Shown piece after piece: positions 48,220-57,028 of a DNA stretch of 64,000 bases. The position numbers and the translations under genes were made by a program. The notes beneath the pieces were generated by a model. It was not told the origin of the DNA, made no database searches, and saw only the letters and a program-made list of their open reading frames with translations. The stretch lies in assembly GCF_900100965.1 (NCBI RefSeq), contig NZ_FMUJ01000003.1, positions 496,001-560,000 of the forward strand, read 5' to 3'. The DNA is from Variovorax sp. EL159. GTDB taxonomy: Bacteria > Pseudomonadota > Gammaproteobacteria > Burkholderiales > Burkholderiaceae_C. Each line of letters begins with the position of its first letter. Within the stretch, counting starts at the first letter, position 1.

Positions 48220-49134
48220 TCAGAACATCTGCATGTCGGCGCTCTGCAAACGCTCCGTCAGAAAGTCGATCAGCCGCCGAACCGCCGGCACCAGCGCCCG
48301 CCGCGCCGGAAACACCATGTGCGCCACCACCGGCGGCGGCCCCCATCCGGGCAGCAGCCTGACGAGGCGTCCGGCCACCATGTCGGCCCGGCACATGTAG
48401 TCGGGCAGCATCGTGGCGCCCACGCCGCCCAGCGCGCCGAACTGCAGCGTCGCCAGGTCATCGGCCACATAGCGCGGCGTGTGGATGTGCACGTGGGTCT
48501 CGCCGTTCGGGCCGTCGAGGCGCCACTCCGAGCGCCCTTCGCCGTTCACCGACATCGCCGCCGTCGGCAGCTTCGCCAGGTCGGCCGGCGTGTTCACCGG
48601 GCCGTATTGCTCCAGCAGCTCCGGGCTCGCGGCCAGCACGCCGCGGCTGTAGCCGAAGGTCTTGGCCACCAGCACCGTGCTGTCTTCGATGGCGGGCCGC
48701 ACCCGCAGCGCGATGTCGACGCCCTCCTCGATCAGGTCGACCGGCCGGTTGATCACCCGCATGTCGATGCGCACCGCCGGATACCGGTCCATGAAGATCG
48801 GCATCAGCTGCGCCAGCCCGCTGTGCGCGATGGTGACGGGGCAGGTCAGGCGCACCAGCCCGCTCGGCTCGGTCTGCACCTGGGCCACGGCTTCGGCTGC
48901 CGCCTGGGCCGCATCGCGCATGGCGGACGCGTGCCGCAGGTAGATCTCGCCCGCCGGCGTGAGCGACAGGCGCCGGGTACTGCGCTGCATCAGCTGCACG
49001 CCGAGCCGCTCTTCCAGCTCCGCCACGCGGCGCGACAGGCGCGACTTGGGAATGCCAAGGGCCCGGCTGGCCGCCGCAAAGCCGCCGCGTTCGGCGACTT
49101 CGGCAAAGAAAACCATGTCGTTGAGGTCTTGCAT
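48220..49134 (-). CDS. LysR-family transcriptional regulator
   Basis: A 304-residue regulator with an N-terminal winged helix-turn-helix (GGFAAASRALGIPKSRLSRRVAELEERLG) and a periplasmic-binding-like effector domain from about 90. The PKSRLSRRV recognition region resembles the subgroup that regulates quinone or azo reductases. It is divergent from azoR with a 134-base shared promoter region and so probably controls azoR and itself. Confidence 0.92.
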   Translation of the reverse strand: MQDLNDMVFFAEVAERGGFAAASRALGIPKSRLSRRVAELEERLGVQLMQRSTRRLSLTPAGEIYLRHASAMRDAAQAAAEAVAQVQTEPSGLVRLTCPVTIAHSGLAQLMPIFMDRYPAVRIDMRVINRPVDLIEEGVDIALRVRPAIEDSTVLVAKTFGYSRGVLAASPELLEQYGPVNTPADLAKLPTAAMSVNGEGRSEWRLDGPNGETHVHIHTPRYVADDLATLQFGALGGVGATMLPDYMCRADMVAGRLVRLLPGWGPPPVVAHMVFPARRALVPAVRRLIDFLTERLQSADMQMF

Positions 49135-49170
49135 GGGCTCGATTGTCCTGCAAATAGAACGAGCTAGGCG

Positions 49171-49211
49171 ATTTTTGGCTACTTATCAGTCACTCGATCC
49201 AAAAATAGAAT
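49171..49211 (+). promoter_or_regulatory. azoR promoter with LysR-type inverted repeat
   Basis: TTATCA (49183-49188) and TAGAAT (49206-49211) are separated by 17 bases, a good sigma-70-like promoter directed at azoR. A perfect inverted repeat ATTTTTGG (49171-49178) / CCAAAAAT (49199-49206) encloses the -35 and touches the -10, a suitable LysR operator. Confidence 0.6.
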
Positions 49212-49268
49212 TCTCACATCGCCGGCCACCTTGAGCGCCGACAGCCACACGAAAGTGATTGATCCATC

Positions 49269-49916
49269 ATGAAGCTGCTCCACATCGACTCCAGCATCCT
49301 CAGCACGAACTCGACCTCGCGCCTGCTCTCCGCTGAAACCGTGGCCGCCTGGAAGGCCGCCCACCCCGACACCACCGTCGAATACCTCGACCTGGCCGTG
49401 GACACCCCCTCGCATTTCAGCGCGGACGCCCTGGGCATCAAGACGGGCGTGCAAGCCCAGCCGACCGACGCCCAGCAGCGCGAAAACGCCCTGTCCGAAA
49501 AGCTGGTGAGCCAGTTCCTGGGCGCCGACGTCGTCGTGATCGGCACGCCGTTCTACAACTTCTCGATCCCGACGCAACTGAAGGCCTGGATCGACCGCCT
49601 CGCGCAAATCGGCCGCACCTTCAAGTACACCGACAAGGGCCCCGTGGGCCTGGCCGGCGGCAAGACCGTGATCGTGGCCTCCACCCGCGGCGGCATCTAC
49701 TCGACCACCGAAGGCGGTCAGGCCATGGAGCACCAGGAGAGCTACCTGAAGGTGATCTTCGGTTTCTTCGGCATCACCGACGTGCGCTTCGTGCGTGCCG
49801 AAGGCGTGGCGATGGGCGACGGCGCCAAGGCCACCGCGCTGGCCTCCGCACGGGCCGACATCCTGGTGGCCACAGCCGAAGCCGCAAACCAGAAGGACGT
49901 GGCGCAAGCGGCCTGA
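49269..49916 (+). CDS. azoR: FMN-dependent NADH azoreductase
   Basis: A 215-residue flavodoxin-fold enzyme of the AzoR family that reduces quinones and azo compounds with NADH. Family features are [18 protein letters not shown], the FMN/active-site segment [20 protein letters not shown] and [12 protein letters not shown]. Quinone detoxification is the likely natural role. Divergent LysR gene upstream; terminator after the stop. Confidence 0.93.
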   Translation: MKLLHIDSSILSTNSTSRLLSAETVAAWKAAHPDTTVEYLDLAVDTPSHFSADALGIKTGVQAQPTDAQQRENALSEKLVSQFLGADVVVIGTPFYNFSIPTQLKAWIDRLAQIGRTFKYTDKGPVGLAGGKTVIVASTRGGIYSTTEGGQAMEHQESYLKVIFGFFGITDVRFVRAEGVAMGDGAKATALASARADILVATAEAANQKDVAQAA

Positions 49917-49938
49917 TCCGCCCTGCTTCGCGCCCATG

Positions 49939-49968
49939 AAAAAAGCCGCCCTTGCCGGGCGGCTTTTT
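49939..49968. terminator. Bidirectional rho-independent terminator
   Basis: Stem GCCGCCC / GGGCGGC with loop TTGCC, preceded by six A and followed by five T. It separates azoR from the convergent FMN reductase gene. Confidence 0.9.
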
Positions 49969-50001
49969 CACGTCTGGCGCATCGCGAGATGCGCAAGCAC
50001 C

Positions 50002-50559
50002 TTACGAGGCCGAGTGGCTCTTGATCCAGGCCACGTACTTGTCCATCCACCCCTGCAGGAATTTCTTCGAGCCTTCGTTGCCGATGTGGCCCTTGTCGTC
50101 GAACAGGTCGTCCTTGGTCTGCAGAAACACTTCGGGCGCGCCGAGCGTGGGCACGTCGAGGTAGGCCAGGATGTTGCGCAGATGCTGCTGCGCCAGCGCG
50201 GTGCCGATGGCACCGACCGAAATGCCCACCACCCCGGCCGGCTTGCCGCCCCAGGCGTTCTGGCCATAAGGACGCGAGGCATGGTCGATCGCGTTCTTCA
50301 GCACGCCGGGAATCGAACGGTTGTACTCGGGCGTGACGAACAGCAGGCCCTGTGCCGCGGCAATTTCGCTCTTGAGCCGCTTGACCTGCGGCGACTGGTT
50401 GCCGTCGTCGTCCTGGTTGTAGAGCGGCAGGTCGTCGATGCGCAAGTGCTCGAAAGTGAAATCCGACGGGGCCAGGTGCGCGAGCGCCAGGGCCAGCTTC
50501 TGGTTGTGGGATTCCTTGCGAAGGCTGCCGACGATGACTGCGATCCGGGTCTGGGCCAT
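50002..50559 (-). CDS. NADPH-dependent FMN reductase family protein
   Basis: A 185-residue flavodoxin-like protein with the FMN phosphate loop GSLRKESHN at 11-19 and the PEYNRSIPGVLKNAIDH motif near 77-93, as in ChrR/YieF/ArsH-like quinone or chromate reductases. It uses NAD(P)H to reduce flavin or quinone. It ends close to the azoR terminator and is a separate unit from the ABC genes upstream. Confidence 0.9.
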   Translation of the reverse strand: MAQTRIAVIVGSLRKESHNQKLALALAHLAPSDFTFEHLRIDDLPLYNQDDDGNQSPQVKRLKSEIAAAQGLLFVTPEYNRSIPGVLKNAIDHASRPYGQNAWGGKPAGVVGISVGAIGTALAQQHLRNILAYLDVPTLGAPEVFLQTKDDLFDDKGHIGNEGSKKFLQGWMDKYVAWIKSHSAS

Positions 50560-50604
50560 GGATGTAACTCCTTGAAGTGAGGGGGGTCGAAATGACGAAC
50601 GCGA

Positions 50605-51336
50605 TTATGCGAACCGCTCAAGACCTTTTCCAGAAAAGTTCTTGCGCTCTCGCACACCTTCTTGCGCGCGCCGCGCGAGCCTGTTCGCCAGCCGGTCGAG
50701 CCCGGTGCACAGCAGCCAGTAGATGGCGCCCACCAGCATGAATATCTCCGCCGGAAAGACCATCGTGCGCGCGTTCACCTGCGAGGCCACGAACGACAGC
50801 TCGCCCACGCCCACGATGTAGGCCAGCGAACTGTCCTTCACCAGCGTCACCCACTGGTTGATGAACGACGGCAGCATCATCCGCAGAGCCTGTGGCAGCA
50901 CGATGAATCGCAGCGTGCCCCATCGCGTGAGGCCGAGCGACAGCCCCGCCGCCCACTGCCCGGCCCCGATGCCGCGAATGCCCGCGTGCACCGCATGCGC
51001 CAGGTAGGCGCCGCCCACCAGCGACAGCGCGCACATCACCGACAGCATGCCCGGCACGCTGATGCCGAGCGCGAACGGCAAGAGAAAGTAGGTCCAGAAG
51101 ATCAGCATCAGCACCGGGATCGCGCGGAAGAACCCGAGCACCAGCGTGAGCACGCTCTTCAGCCAACCCTGCGCCATCGCCAGCCCGATGCCCCACGCCA
51201 GCCCCAGCACCGCCGAGGCGATGCCCGACCCGGCACTGAGCAGCACCGTGAGCGCCGCGCCACCGAGCTGCCCGTTGGGGAACGCGCCCCACAGCAGGTA
51301 CGGCAGGCTGTCCCACAAGGTCTCAATCACGGTCAT
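50605..51336 (-). CDS. Polar amino-acid ABC transporter permease
   Basis: A 243-residue inner-membrane permease of the His/Glu/Gln family (LTVLLSAGSGIASAVLGLAWG; EAA-type loop AGLSLGLTRWGTLRFIVLPQALRMMLPS). I chose the ATG at 51336 because it overlaps the stop of the preceding permease gene (ATGA). It is the last ABC gene; no ATPase gene follows before the FMN reductase. Confidence 0.9.
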   Translation of the reverse strand: MTVIETLWDSLPYLLWGAFPNGQLGGAALTVLLSAGSGIASAVLGLAWGIGLAMAQGWLKSVLTLVLGFFRAIPVLMLIFWTYFLLPFALGISVPGMLSVMCALSLVGGAYLAHAVHAGIRGIGAGQWAAGLSLGLTRWGTLRFIVLPQALRMMLPSFINQWVTLVKDSSLAYIVGVGELSFVASQVNARTMVFPAEIFMLVGAIYWLLCTGLDRLANRLARRAQEGVRERKNFSGKGLERFA

Positions 51337-52046
51337 GCCGCCCTCCCCGGCGCGAGCGCCTGCCGCCGTGCCGCCCACGCGGCCAGCACCTCGATGGCGC
51401 CGATGGTCACGATGTACAGCAGCGTCGCGAAGCCGAAGGCCTGGAAGGTCTTGAAGGTCTCGGCCTCCACCTGCCGCGACGCATACGACAGCTCGACCAG
51501 CCCCACCGCCATCGCGAGCGAGGTGTTCTTGACGATGTTCATGTACTGCCCCAAGAGCGGCGGCAAGGCGATGCGCAGCGCCTGCGGCAACACCACATTC
51601 GCCAGCACCTGCGCACGGGTGAAGCCGAGGGCGGACGCCGCCAGCGTCTGGCCTACGGGCACGCCGCGAATGCCGGAGCGGATGTCTTCACCCACATAGG
51701 CGGCCGCGTACAGCGTCAGCCCGACAAGGGCCGAGAGCAACTCGAACGACAGCACATGCCCCGCATAGAGCCATTCGCGCACGGCCTCGGGCAGCACGCT
51801 CGGCGCGCCGAAGTACCAGAAGAAAAGCTGCACCAGCAGCGGCGTGTTGCGAAACAGCGAGACATACGCGCCCGTCGCGCGCAGCAGGACGGGCCGGCTC
51901 GACGAGCGGCCCGCTGCAATGACGACGCCGAGCGCCGTGGCGCCCGCCGACACCAGCAGCGAAGCCCACAGCGTGGTCAGCCAGCCGTCGAGCAGCCAGC
52001 CCAGGTAGCGAGGCGCAAGCAACTGCTCGCGCAACAGATCGATCAA
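51333..52046 (-). CDS. Polar amino-acid ABC transporter permease
   Basis: A 237-residue inner-membrane permease, partner of the next permease gene. The EAA loop reads ASALGFTRAQVLANVVLPQALRIALPPLLGQ and FRNTPLLVQLFFWYFG is the usual HisM/GltJ-type N-terminal motif. It lies 13 bases after the binding-protein gene, so binding protein and two permeases form one operon. Confidence 0.9.
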   Translation of the reverse strand: MIDLLREQLLAPRYLGWLLDGWLTTLWASLLVSAGATALGVVIAAGRSSSRPVLLRATGAYVSLFRNTPLLVQLFFWYFGAPSVLPEAVREWLYAGHVLSFELLSALVGLTLYAAAYVGEDIRSGIRGVPVGQTLAASALGFTRAQVLANVVLPQALRIALPPLLGQYMNIVKNTSLAMAVGLVELSYASRQVEAETFKTFQAFGFATLLYIVTIGAIEVLAAWAARRQALAPGRAA

Positions 52047-52059
52047 GGCCGCATCGACC

Positions 52060-52896
52060 TCAGTTGGCGGCAGCGACGCGCTGGTCGCCGATCTTTAGCA
52101 GGCGCGGCAGCGGCGCCTTGCTGTTCGGGCCGAACCAGGTGTCGTAGATGGCCAGCGCGCGGCCGTTCTTCTCGCTTTCGATCAGCCAGGTGTTCAGCGC
52201 CTCGAGCAGCCGCGTCTCGCCCTTGGGCACCGCGGCGCCAAGGTATTCCTTCGACACGGTGATCGCCGGGATCTCATACTTCTCCTTGTCGGGAATCGCA
52301 TTCCACTGGGCCGTGAGCTTCACGCCGTCGTTGGTGATGGCCTGCACGTTGCCGTTGCGCAGCGCAGCCAGCGCGAAGGGCGAGTCGTCGTACAGCACGA
52401 CCTTGGCGTCGGGGTAGTTCTTGCGCAGGTTGGCTTCCATCGTCGTGCCCTTCTCGGTGCCGATGCGGATGTCCTTGATCTGCGCGGCATCCTTCAGCAC
52501 GCCCTTCTTTGCAAGGAACTGCTGGCCGACCAGGAAGTAAGGCGTGGTGAAGTCGACCGCCTTGGCCCGCTCGTCGGTGATGGTGAAGCTCGCGAACACC
52601 ACGTCCACCTTGCCCGAGGTCAGCAGCGGAATGCGATTGGCGGGGTTGGTCGGCACCAGCTCGATCTTCACGCCCAGGCTCTTGGCGAATTCGGTGGCCA
52701 GGTCGATGTCGTGGCCCACCTGCTTCTTGCTGGCCGCATCGATGTAGCCGAAGGGCGGATTGCCATCGAACGCGGCCACGCGCAGCACGCCGGCCTTCTT
52801 GATGTCGTCGAGCTTGTCGGCCCATGCGGTGCCGCCAAAGGAAAGAAAGCCGGCGGCCAGCGCCAGGCTTGAAACGATGAATGTGCTGCGGGTCAT
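52060..52896 (-). CDS. Periplasmic amino-acid-binding protein
   Basis: A 278-residue family 3 solute-binding protein with signal peptide (SSLALAAGFLSFGGTAWA). Mature motifs are LRVAAFDGNPPFGYIDAASK, GHDIDLATEFAKSLGV and DVVFASFTITDERAKAVDFTTPYF, as in aspartate/glutamate and other polar amino-acid binders. Divergent from a sulfonate-type binding-protein gene with a 201-base shared upstream region. Confidence 0.9.
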   Translation of the reverse strand: MTRSTFIVSSLALAAGFLSFGGTAWADKLDDIKKAGVLRVAAFDGNPPFGYIDAASKKQVGHDIDLATEFAKSLGVKIELVPTNPANRIPLLTSGKVDVVFASFTITDERAKAVDFTTPYFLVGQQFLAKKGVLKDAAQIKDIRIGTEKGTTMEANLRKNYPDAKVVLYDDSPFALAALRNGNVQAITNDGVKLTAQWNAIPDKEKYEIPAITVSKEYLGAAVPKGETRLLEALNTWLIESEKNGRALAIYDTWFGPNSKAPLPRLLKIGDQRVAAAN

Positions 52897-53097
52897 GCCT
52901 GCTCTTCTCGGAAATGAAAAGCCGCGACTCTAGGCAGCCCGCCCGCTCGCACCAACGAAGCAATTTCCGCTTGCTTATGCATCGCCGACTTGCGCATGAA
53001 CTAATGAGAAAAGCTTCGTGGCGCGAAGAAGGGCGTGCTTCTAAATTCGCCGGCCTCTCTCTTCTTTCTCCAGACCGCGCGCCTGCGCGGCAGCGTC

Positions 53098-54081
53098 ATG
53101 AACCCCAACCACCCCTTCACGTTCGCCCTGTCGCGGCGCCTTCTGCTTCGCGCCGGCATCGGTGCCGCGACCACCACAGCCCTCACTCCGCTTTTTGCCC
53201 AATCGCGCGCCAAGACGCTGCGCATCGGCTACCAGAAGTTCAACACGCTCAACATCCTCAAGGGCACCGGCCAGCTTGAGAAGGCGCTCGAAGCCGCCGG
53301 CGTGAAAGTGGAATGGGCCGAGTTTCTCGGCGGCAGCCAGTTGTCGGAAGCGCTGGCCGCCGGTGCCATCGACTTCGGCCATGCCTCCGACGGCATCGGC
53401 GTGTTCCAGCAGGCCAGCGGCAAGGGCCTTGTCTACCTCGCGGCGGAAAGCCCGTACCCCGGCGGCGTCGGCTTCCTGGTGCCGCGCGATTCGCCGATCC
53501 GCAGCGTGCGCGACCTGAAAGGCAAGCGCGTCGTCACCGGCCGTGGCTACAACACGCAGTACGTGCTGATCCGCGCGCTGGAAGCCGCGGGCCTGCGCTA
53601 CGAAGACATCGAGCCCGTCTACATCGTCACGGCCTCCGACACGGTGGCGGCCTACCAGTCGGGCAGCGTCGCGGCCATCGGCCTGTGGGACCCGTTTTTG
53701 GCCGGTGCGCAGATCGCGACCAACTCGCGCGTGCTGTTCGACGGCACCGGCCTGAGCGGCAACCGCACCTATCACTTCGCACAACCCGGCTATGCGCGGG
53801 CCAACCAGGACATCCTGCGCACCGTGTTCACCGAACTGCGCAAGGCCAACGAATGGGCACAGGCGCATCCGGCCGACGTGGTGGCCACGCTGGCGCCGCA
53901 GCTCAAGGTCGATCCGAAGGTACTGGCGCTGGCGACCGAACGGCGCCAATATGGCGTGGTCGCGCTCACGCCCGCCATTGCGAAAGAACAGCAAGGCCTG
54001 GCCGACGTGTTCGCGCAACTCAAGCTCATTCCCAAACCCATCGAGGTGAAGGACGCCTTCCTGGACCTGAACCTCGTCTGA
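53098..54081 (+). CDS. Sulfonate/taurine-type (SsuA-like) ABC substrate-binding protein
   Basis: A 327-residue binding protein of the SsuA/TauA/NMT1 class (LRIGYQKFNTLNILKGTG, FGHASDGIGVFQQASGKGLVYLA, DLKGKRVVTGRGYNTQYVLI). The N-terminus SRRLLLRAGIGAATTTALTPLFA looks like a twin-arginine or Sec signal. No SsuB or SsuC gene accompanies it; instead a flavin amine oxidase gene begins 13 bases downstream. The ligand could be an alkylsulfonate or an N-methylated compound. The ATG at 53098 was chosen to give a normal signal peptide. Confidence 0.85.
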   Translation: MNPNHPFTFALSRRLLLRAGIGAATTTALTPLFAQSRAKTLRIGYQKFNTLNILKGTGQLEKALEAAGVKVEWAEFLGGSQLSEALAAGAIDFGHASDGIGVFQQASGKGLVYLAAESPYPGGVGFLVPRDSPIRSVRDLKGKRVVTGRGYNTQYVLIRALEAAGLRYEDIEPVYIVTASDTVAAYQSGSVAAIGLWDPFLAGAQIATNSRVLFDGTGLSGNRTYHFAQPGYARANQDILRTVFTELRKANEWAQAHPADVVATLAPQLKVDPKVLALATERRQYGVVALTPAIAKEQQGLADVFAQLKLIPKPIEVKDAFLDLNLV

Positions 54082-54094
54082 AACGCCTGCTCAC

Positions 54095-55315
54095 GTGACC
54101 ACGTCTTCCCACTACGACGTCATCGTCGTCGGCCTTGGCGCCCTCGGCGCAGCCACCCTCTACCAGCTCTCGCAGCGCGGCGCGCGCGTGTTGGGCATCG
54201 ACCAGTTCTCGCCCCCGCACGACCAGGGCTCCTCGCATGGCGATTCGCGCATCACGCGGCTGGCTGTCGGCGAAGGCGATGCCTACGTGCCCTTCGTGCA
54301 GCGCTCGCACGCGATCTGGCGCGAGCTCGAAGCCCGCACCGGCAAGCCGCTGATGACCACCACGAGCGGCCTGATCCTCGCGCCGCGCGACCGCGTGGCC
54401 GAGCACCATGGCAAATCGGACTTCGTGCGCCGCACCATCGCCTGCGCCGAGCGCTTCGGCATTGCGCACGACGTGCTCGATGCGGCCGGCATCCGCGCGC
54501 GCTTTCCGCAATTCAATCTGCAGGGCGACGAGATCGGCTACCACGAGCGCGACGCCGGCTTCGTGCGGCCCGAAGACGCCATCGGCGCCCAGCTCGCGGT
54601 GGCCCGTGCCTCGGGCGCGCAGACCCGCACCGGCGAGCGCGTGCAGTCGGTCGAACCGGTGGGCAATGGCGACACGGTGCGGGTTCGCACCGACACGGCC
54701 AACTTCACGGCCGATCGCGTCGTGGTCGCGGCCGGTGCATGGCTGCCCGAGTTTCTCGGCCGGCAGGCCCGCGCCGACTGGCAGGCAAACTTTTCGGTTC
54801 ACCGCCAGGTCATGCACTGGTTCGACGCGGGCAGTGCCGCTGGAGACTTCGCACCAGGCCGCTTTCCCATCTTCATCTGGATGTTCGGCGACGCGCAGGA
54901 AGACTACATGTACGGCTTTCCGGCCTCCGATCCGTCGCAGCCCGCACTCAAGGTCGCGACCGAGCAGTACGTCGACGCCACCACACCCGACGCGCTCGAC
55001 CGCACCGTGAGCCCCGAGGAAACCGCCGCGATGTACCGCCACCGCGTGGCCGGTCGCTTTCCGCAGATCGACGGCCGCGCGATCAAGGCGCGTGCCTGCA
55101 TGTACACCGTGACGCCCGACCGCAGCTTCGTGATCGACGCACTCGATGGGCTGCCGAACGTGCTCATCGCCTCGGCTTGCTCGGGCCATGGTTTCAAGCA
55201 CTCGGCCGGCCTGGGCGAAGCCGTCGCCGAGCACGTGCTGGGCCGCGCCAGCTCGCACGGCCTGGACCTGAGGCCTTTTGCCCGACAGCGACTTCTGGGG
55301 AAGGAAACAACCTAG
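54095..55315 (+). CDS. solA: Monomeric sarcosine oxidase / N-methyl-L-tryptophan oxidase-like flavoenzyme
   Basis: A 406-residue FAD enzyme oxidising N-methyl amino acids. It has the dinucleotide motif VVGLGALGAA at 12-20, the family motif GSSHGDSRITR, the covalent-flavin cysteine C335 in KARACMYTVTPD, and CSGHGFKHS near 362-370. Start is GTG. It follows the SsuA-like gene closely and precedes a ketopantoate-reductase-like gene by 71 bases. Exact substrate uncertain. Confidence 0.9.
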   Translation: MTTSSHYDVIVVGLGALGAATLYQLSQRGARVLGIDQFSPPHDQGSSHGDSRITRLAVGEGDAYVPFVQRSHAIWRELEARTGKPLMTTTSGLILAPRDRVAEHHGKSDFVRRTIACAERFGIAHDVLDAAGIRARFPQFNLQGDEIGYHERDAGFVRPEDAIGAQLAVARASGAQTRTGERVQSVEPVGNGDTVRVRTDTANFTADRVVVAAGAWLPEFLGRQARADWQANFSVHRQVMHWFDAGSAAGDFAPGRFPIFIWMFGDAQEDYMYGFPASDPSQPALKVATEQYVDATTPDALDRTVSPEETAAMYRHRVAGRFPQIDGRAIKARACMYTVTPDRSFVIDALDGLPNVLIASACSGHGFKHSAGLGEAVAEHVLGRASSHGLDLRPFARQRLLGKETT

Positions 55316-55386
55316 AGCAAGCGCGCGCGATCCCGGGCATCATCGCTCCCGATCTTTATTTGTTTCCGTTTCAGGAGCGACGCGCG

Positions 55387-56319
55387 ATGAGATTTCTGGT
55401 GGTGGGTGCGGGTGCACTCGGTGGCTATTTCGGCGGTCGACTGATCGAGGCGGGGCGCGATGTCACCTTCCTGCTTCGCCCGCGCCGCGTGGCGCAGCTC
55501 GCAAAGACCGGGCTGGTGGTGCAGAGCCCTTTCGGCAACCTGCAGCTACCGGCCCCGCCCCATGTGCTGGCCGAAGACATCAAGACGCCTTTCGACGTCG
55601 TCGTGGTCGGCAGCAAGGCCTACGACCTCGACGCGACCATGGATGCGTTCGCACCCGCGGTCGGCCCGAACACCCTCATCCTCCCGCTGCTCAACGGCAT
55701 GAAGCACATCGACCGGCTGGTCGAGCGCTTCGGTGAAGAACGCGTGCTCGGCGGCCTGTGCATGATCTCCGCCACGCTGGACGACGAAGGCCGCGTGCTG
55801 CACCTGAACGACATGCATGGCCTGACCTACGGCGAGCGCACCGGCGGCCGATCGGCCCGCGTCGACGCCATCGCGGCACAGTTCGCGGGTGCGAAGTTCG
55901 ATGCCACCGCGAGCGAAACCATCATGCAGGACATGTGGGAGAAGTGGGTCTTCATCGCCTCGGCGGCGGGCCTCACGAGCCTGATGCGCGCGTCCATCGG
56001 CGACATCGTGGCCGCCGGCGGCCAGGACGTGGCGCTCTCGATCTTCAACGAATGCTGCGCCATCGCCGCGCACAACGGCTTCGCGCCCCGCCCCTCGGCG
56101 CTCGAACGCGGCCGCGCGGTGGTCACGACGGCGGGCTCGCAGATGACGGCATCGATGTACAAGGACATCGTGCGCGGTGCGCAGGTCGAGGCCGACCACA
56201 TTGTTGGCGACCTGCTGCGCCGTGCGCCGGCCGGCGACCCGGCCGCGCCCTCGGTGCTGCGCACCGCCTACGTCCATCTGAAGGCCTACGAAGCCAGGCG
56301 TGCCCGCGAAGCCGGCTGA
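55387..56319 (+). CDS. Ketopantoate reductase family (PanE/ApbA-like) oxidoreductase
   Basis: A 310-residue NADPH enzyme with Rossmann motif VVGAGALGGYFGGRL at 5-19, the catalytic-region LLNGMKHIDRL and EKWVFIASAAGLTSLMRASIGDI. Such enzymes reduce 2-oxo acids to hydroxy acids. Many genomes hold several copies, so pantothenate synthesis is not assured; here it sits in a catabolic-looking run behind solA. The ATG has AGGAG nine bases upstream. Confidence 0.85.
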   Translation: MRFLVVGAGALGGYFGGRLIEAGRDVTFLLRPRRVAQLAKTGLVVQSPFGNLQLPAPPHVLAEDIKTPFDVVVVGSKAYDLDATMDAFAPAVGPNTLILPLLNGMKHIDRLVERFGEERVLGGLCMISATLDDEGRVLHLNDMHGLTYGERTGGRSARVDAIAAQFAGAKFDATASETIMQDMWEKWVFIASAAGLTSLMRASIGDIVAAGGQDVALSIFNECCAIAAHNGFAPRPSALERGRAVVTTAGSQMTASMYKDIVRGAQVEADHIVGDLLRRAPAGDPAAPSVLRTAYVHLKAYEARRAREAG

Positions 56320-56341
56320 AACGGAAGACACGAAAGAAACC

Positions 56342-57028
56342 ATGGGTGACACGCTCGCGTTCCTCCATACGGCGCAGGTGCATGTGCAGACCTTCGGGAG
56401 CCTCGCGCGCGAGCTTGCGCCCGAGCTGAACGTCCAGCACCTGGTGATGGAAGACCTGCTGGGCGATGCCCGCACGCTGGGCGTCGACAACGCGGGCCTG
56501 GTCACGCGCGTGCACGAGGCCATGCGAGAAGCCGCGGCGGACGGCGCCTTGGTGGTTGTGTGCACCTGCTCGACCATCGGCGGCATCGCCGAAAAAACGG
56601 CCACCGGCGGCGCCTTCACCGCCCTGCGCATCGACCGCCCCATGGCCGATCGCGCGGTGCGCAGCGGGCCCCGCGTGCTGATCGTCGGTGCGGTCGAAAG
56701 CACGCTGGACCCGACCCGCTCGCTGGTTCTTTCGGCGGCCACGCAGGCCGGCGTCGGGATTCGTGCGAACACGCTGCTGGTCGAAGATGCCTGGGTGCAT
56801 TTCCAGGCCGGCGACATCGCACGCTATGTGCAGACGCTGGCCGAATCGATCCGCGCCGTGGCCAGCGCCTCGGATGTGATCGTGCTGGCGCAGGCCTCGA
56901 TGGCGCCCGTGACCGCCCTGCTCGGCGATCTCGGCATCGAGGTGCTCAGCAGCCCCGGGCTGGGCGTTGCGCACGCCGTGGCCACGCTGCGCGCCTCGCG
57001 CACCGCGTGGAACCTCAGTCCGACTTGA
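56342..57028 (+). CDS. Aspartate/glutamate racemase superfamily protein, one catalytic cysteine missing
   Basis: A 228-residue protein with the racemase/decarboxylase fold. The first catalytic cysteine region is present (VVVCTCSTIGG, C74 and C76), but the usual LGC of the second half reads LAQASMAP near 182-189, without cysteine. It may therefore be a decarboxylase or isomerase rather than a two-base racemase. The ATG at 56342 is 22 bases after the panE-like stop. Its 3' end overlaps the convergent flavoprotein gene by 14 bases. Confidence 0.72.
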   Translation: MGDTLAFLHTAQVHVQTFGSLARELAPELNVQHLVMEDLLGDARTLGVDNAGLVTRVHEAMREAAADGALVVVCTCSTIGGIAEKTATGGAFTALRIDRPMADRAVRSGPRVLIVGAVESTLDPTRSLVLSAATQAGVGIRANTLLVEDAWVHFQAGDIARYVQTLAESIRAVASASDVIVLAQASMAPVTALLGDLGIEVLSSPGLGVAHAVATLRASRTAWNLSPT

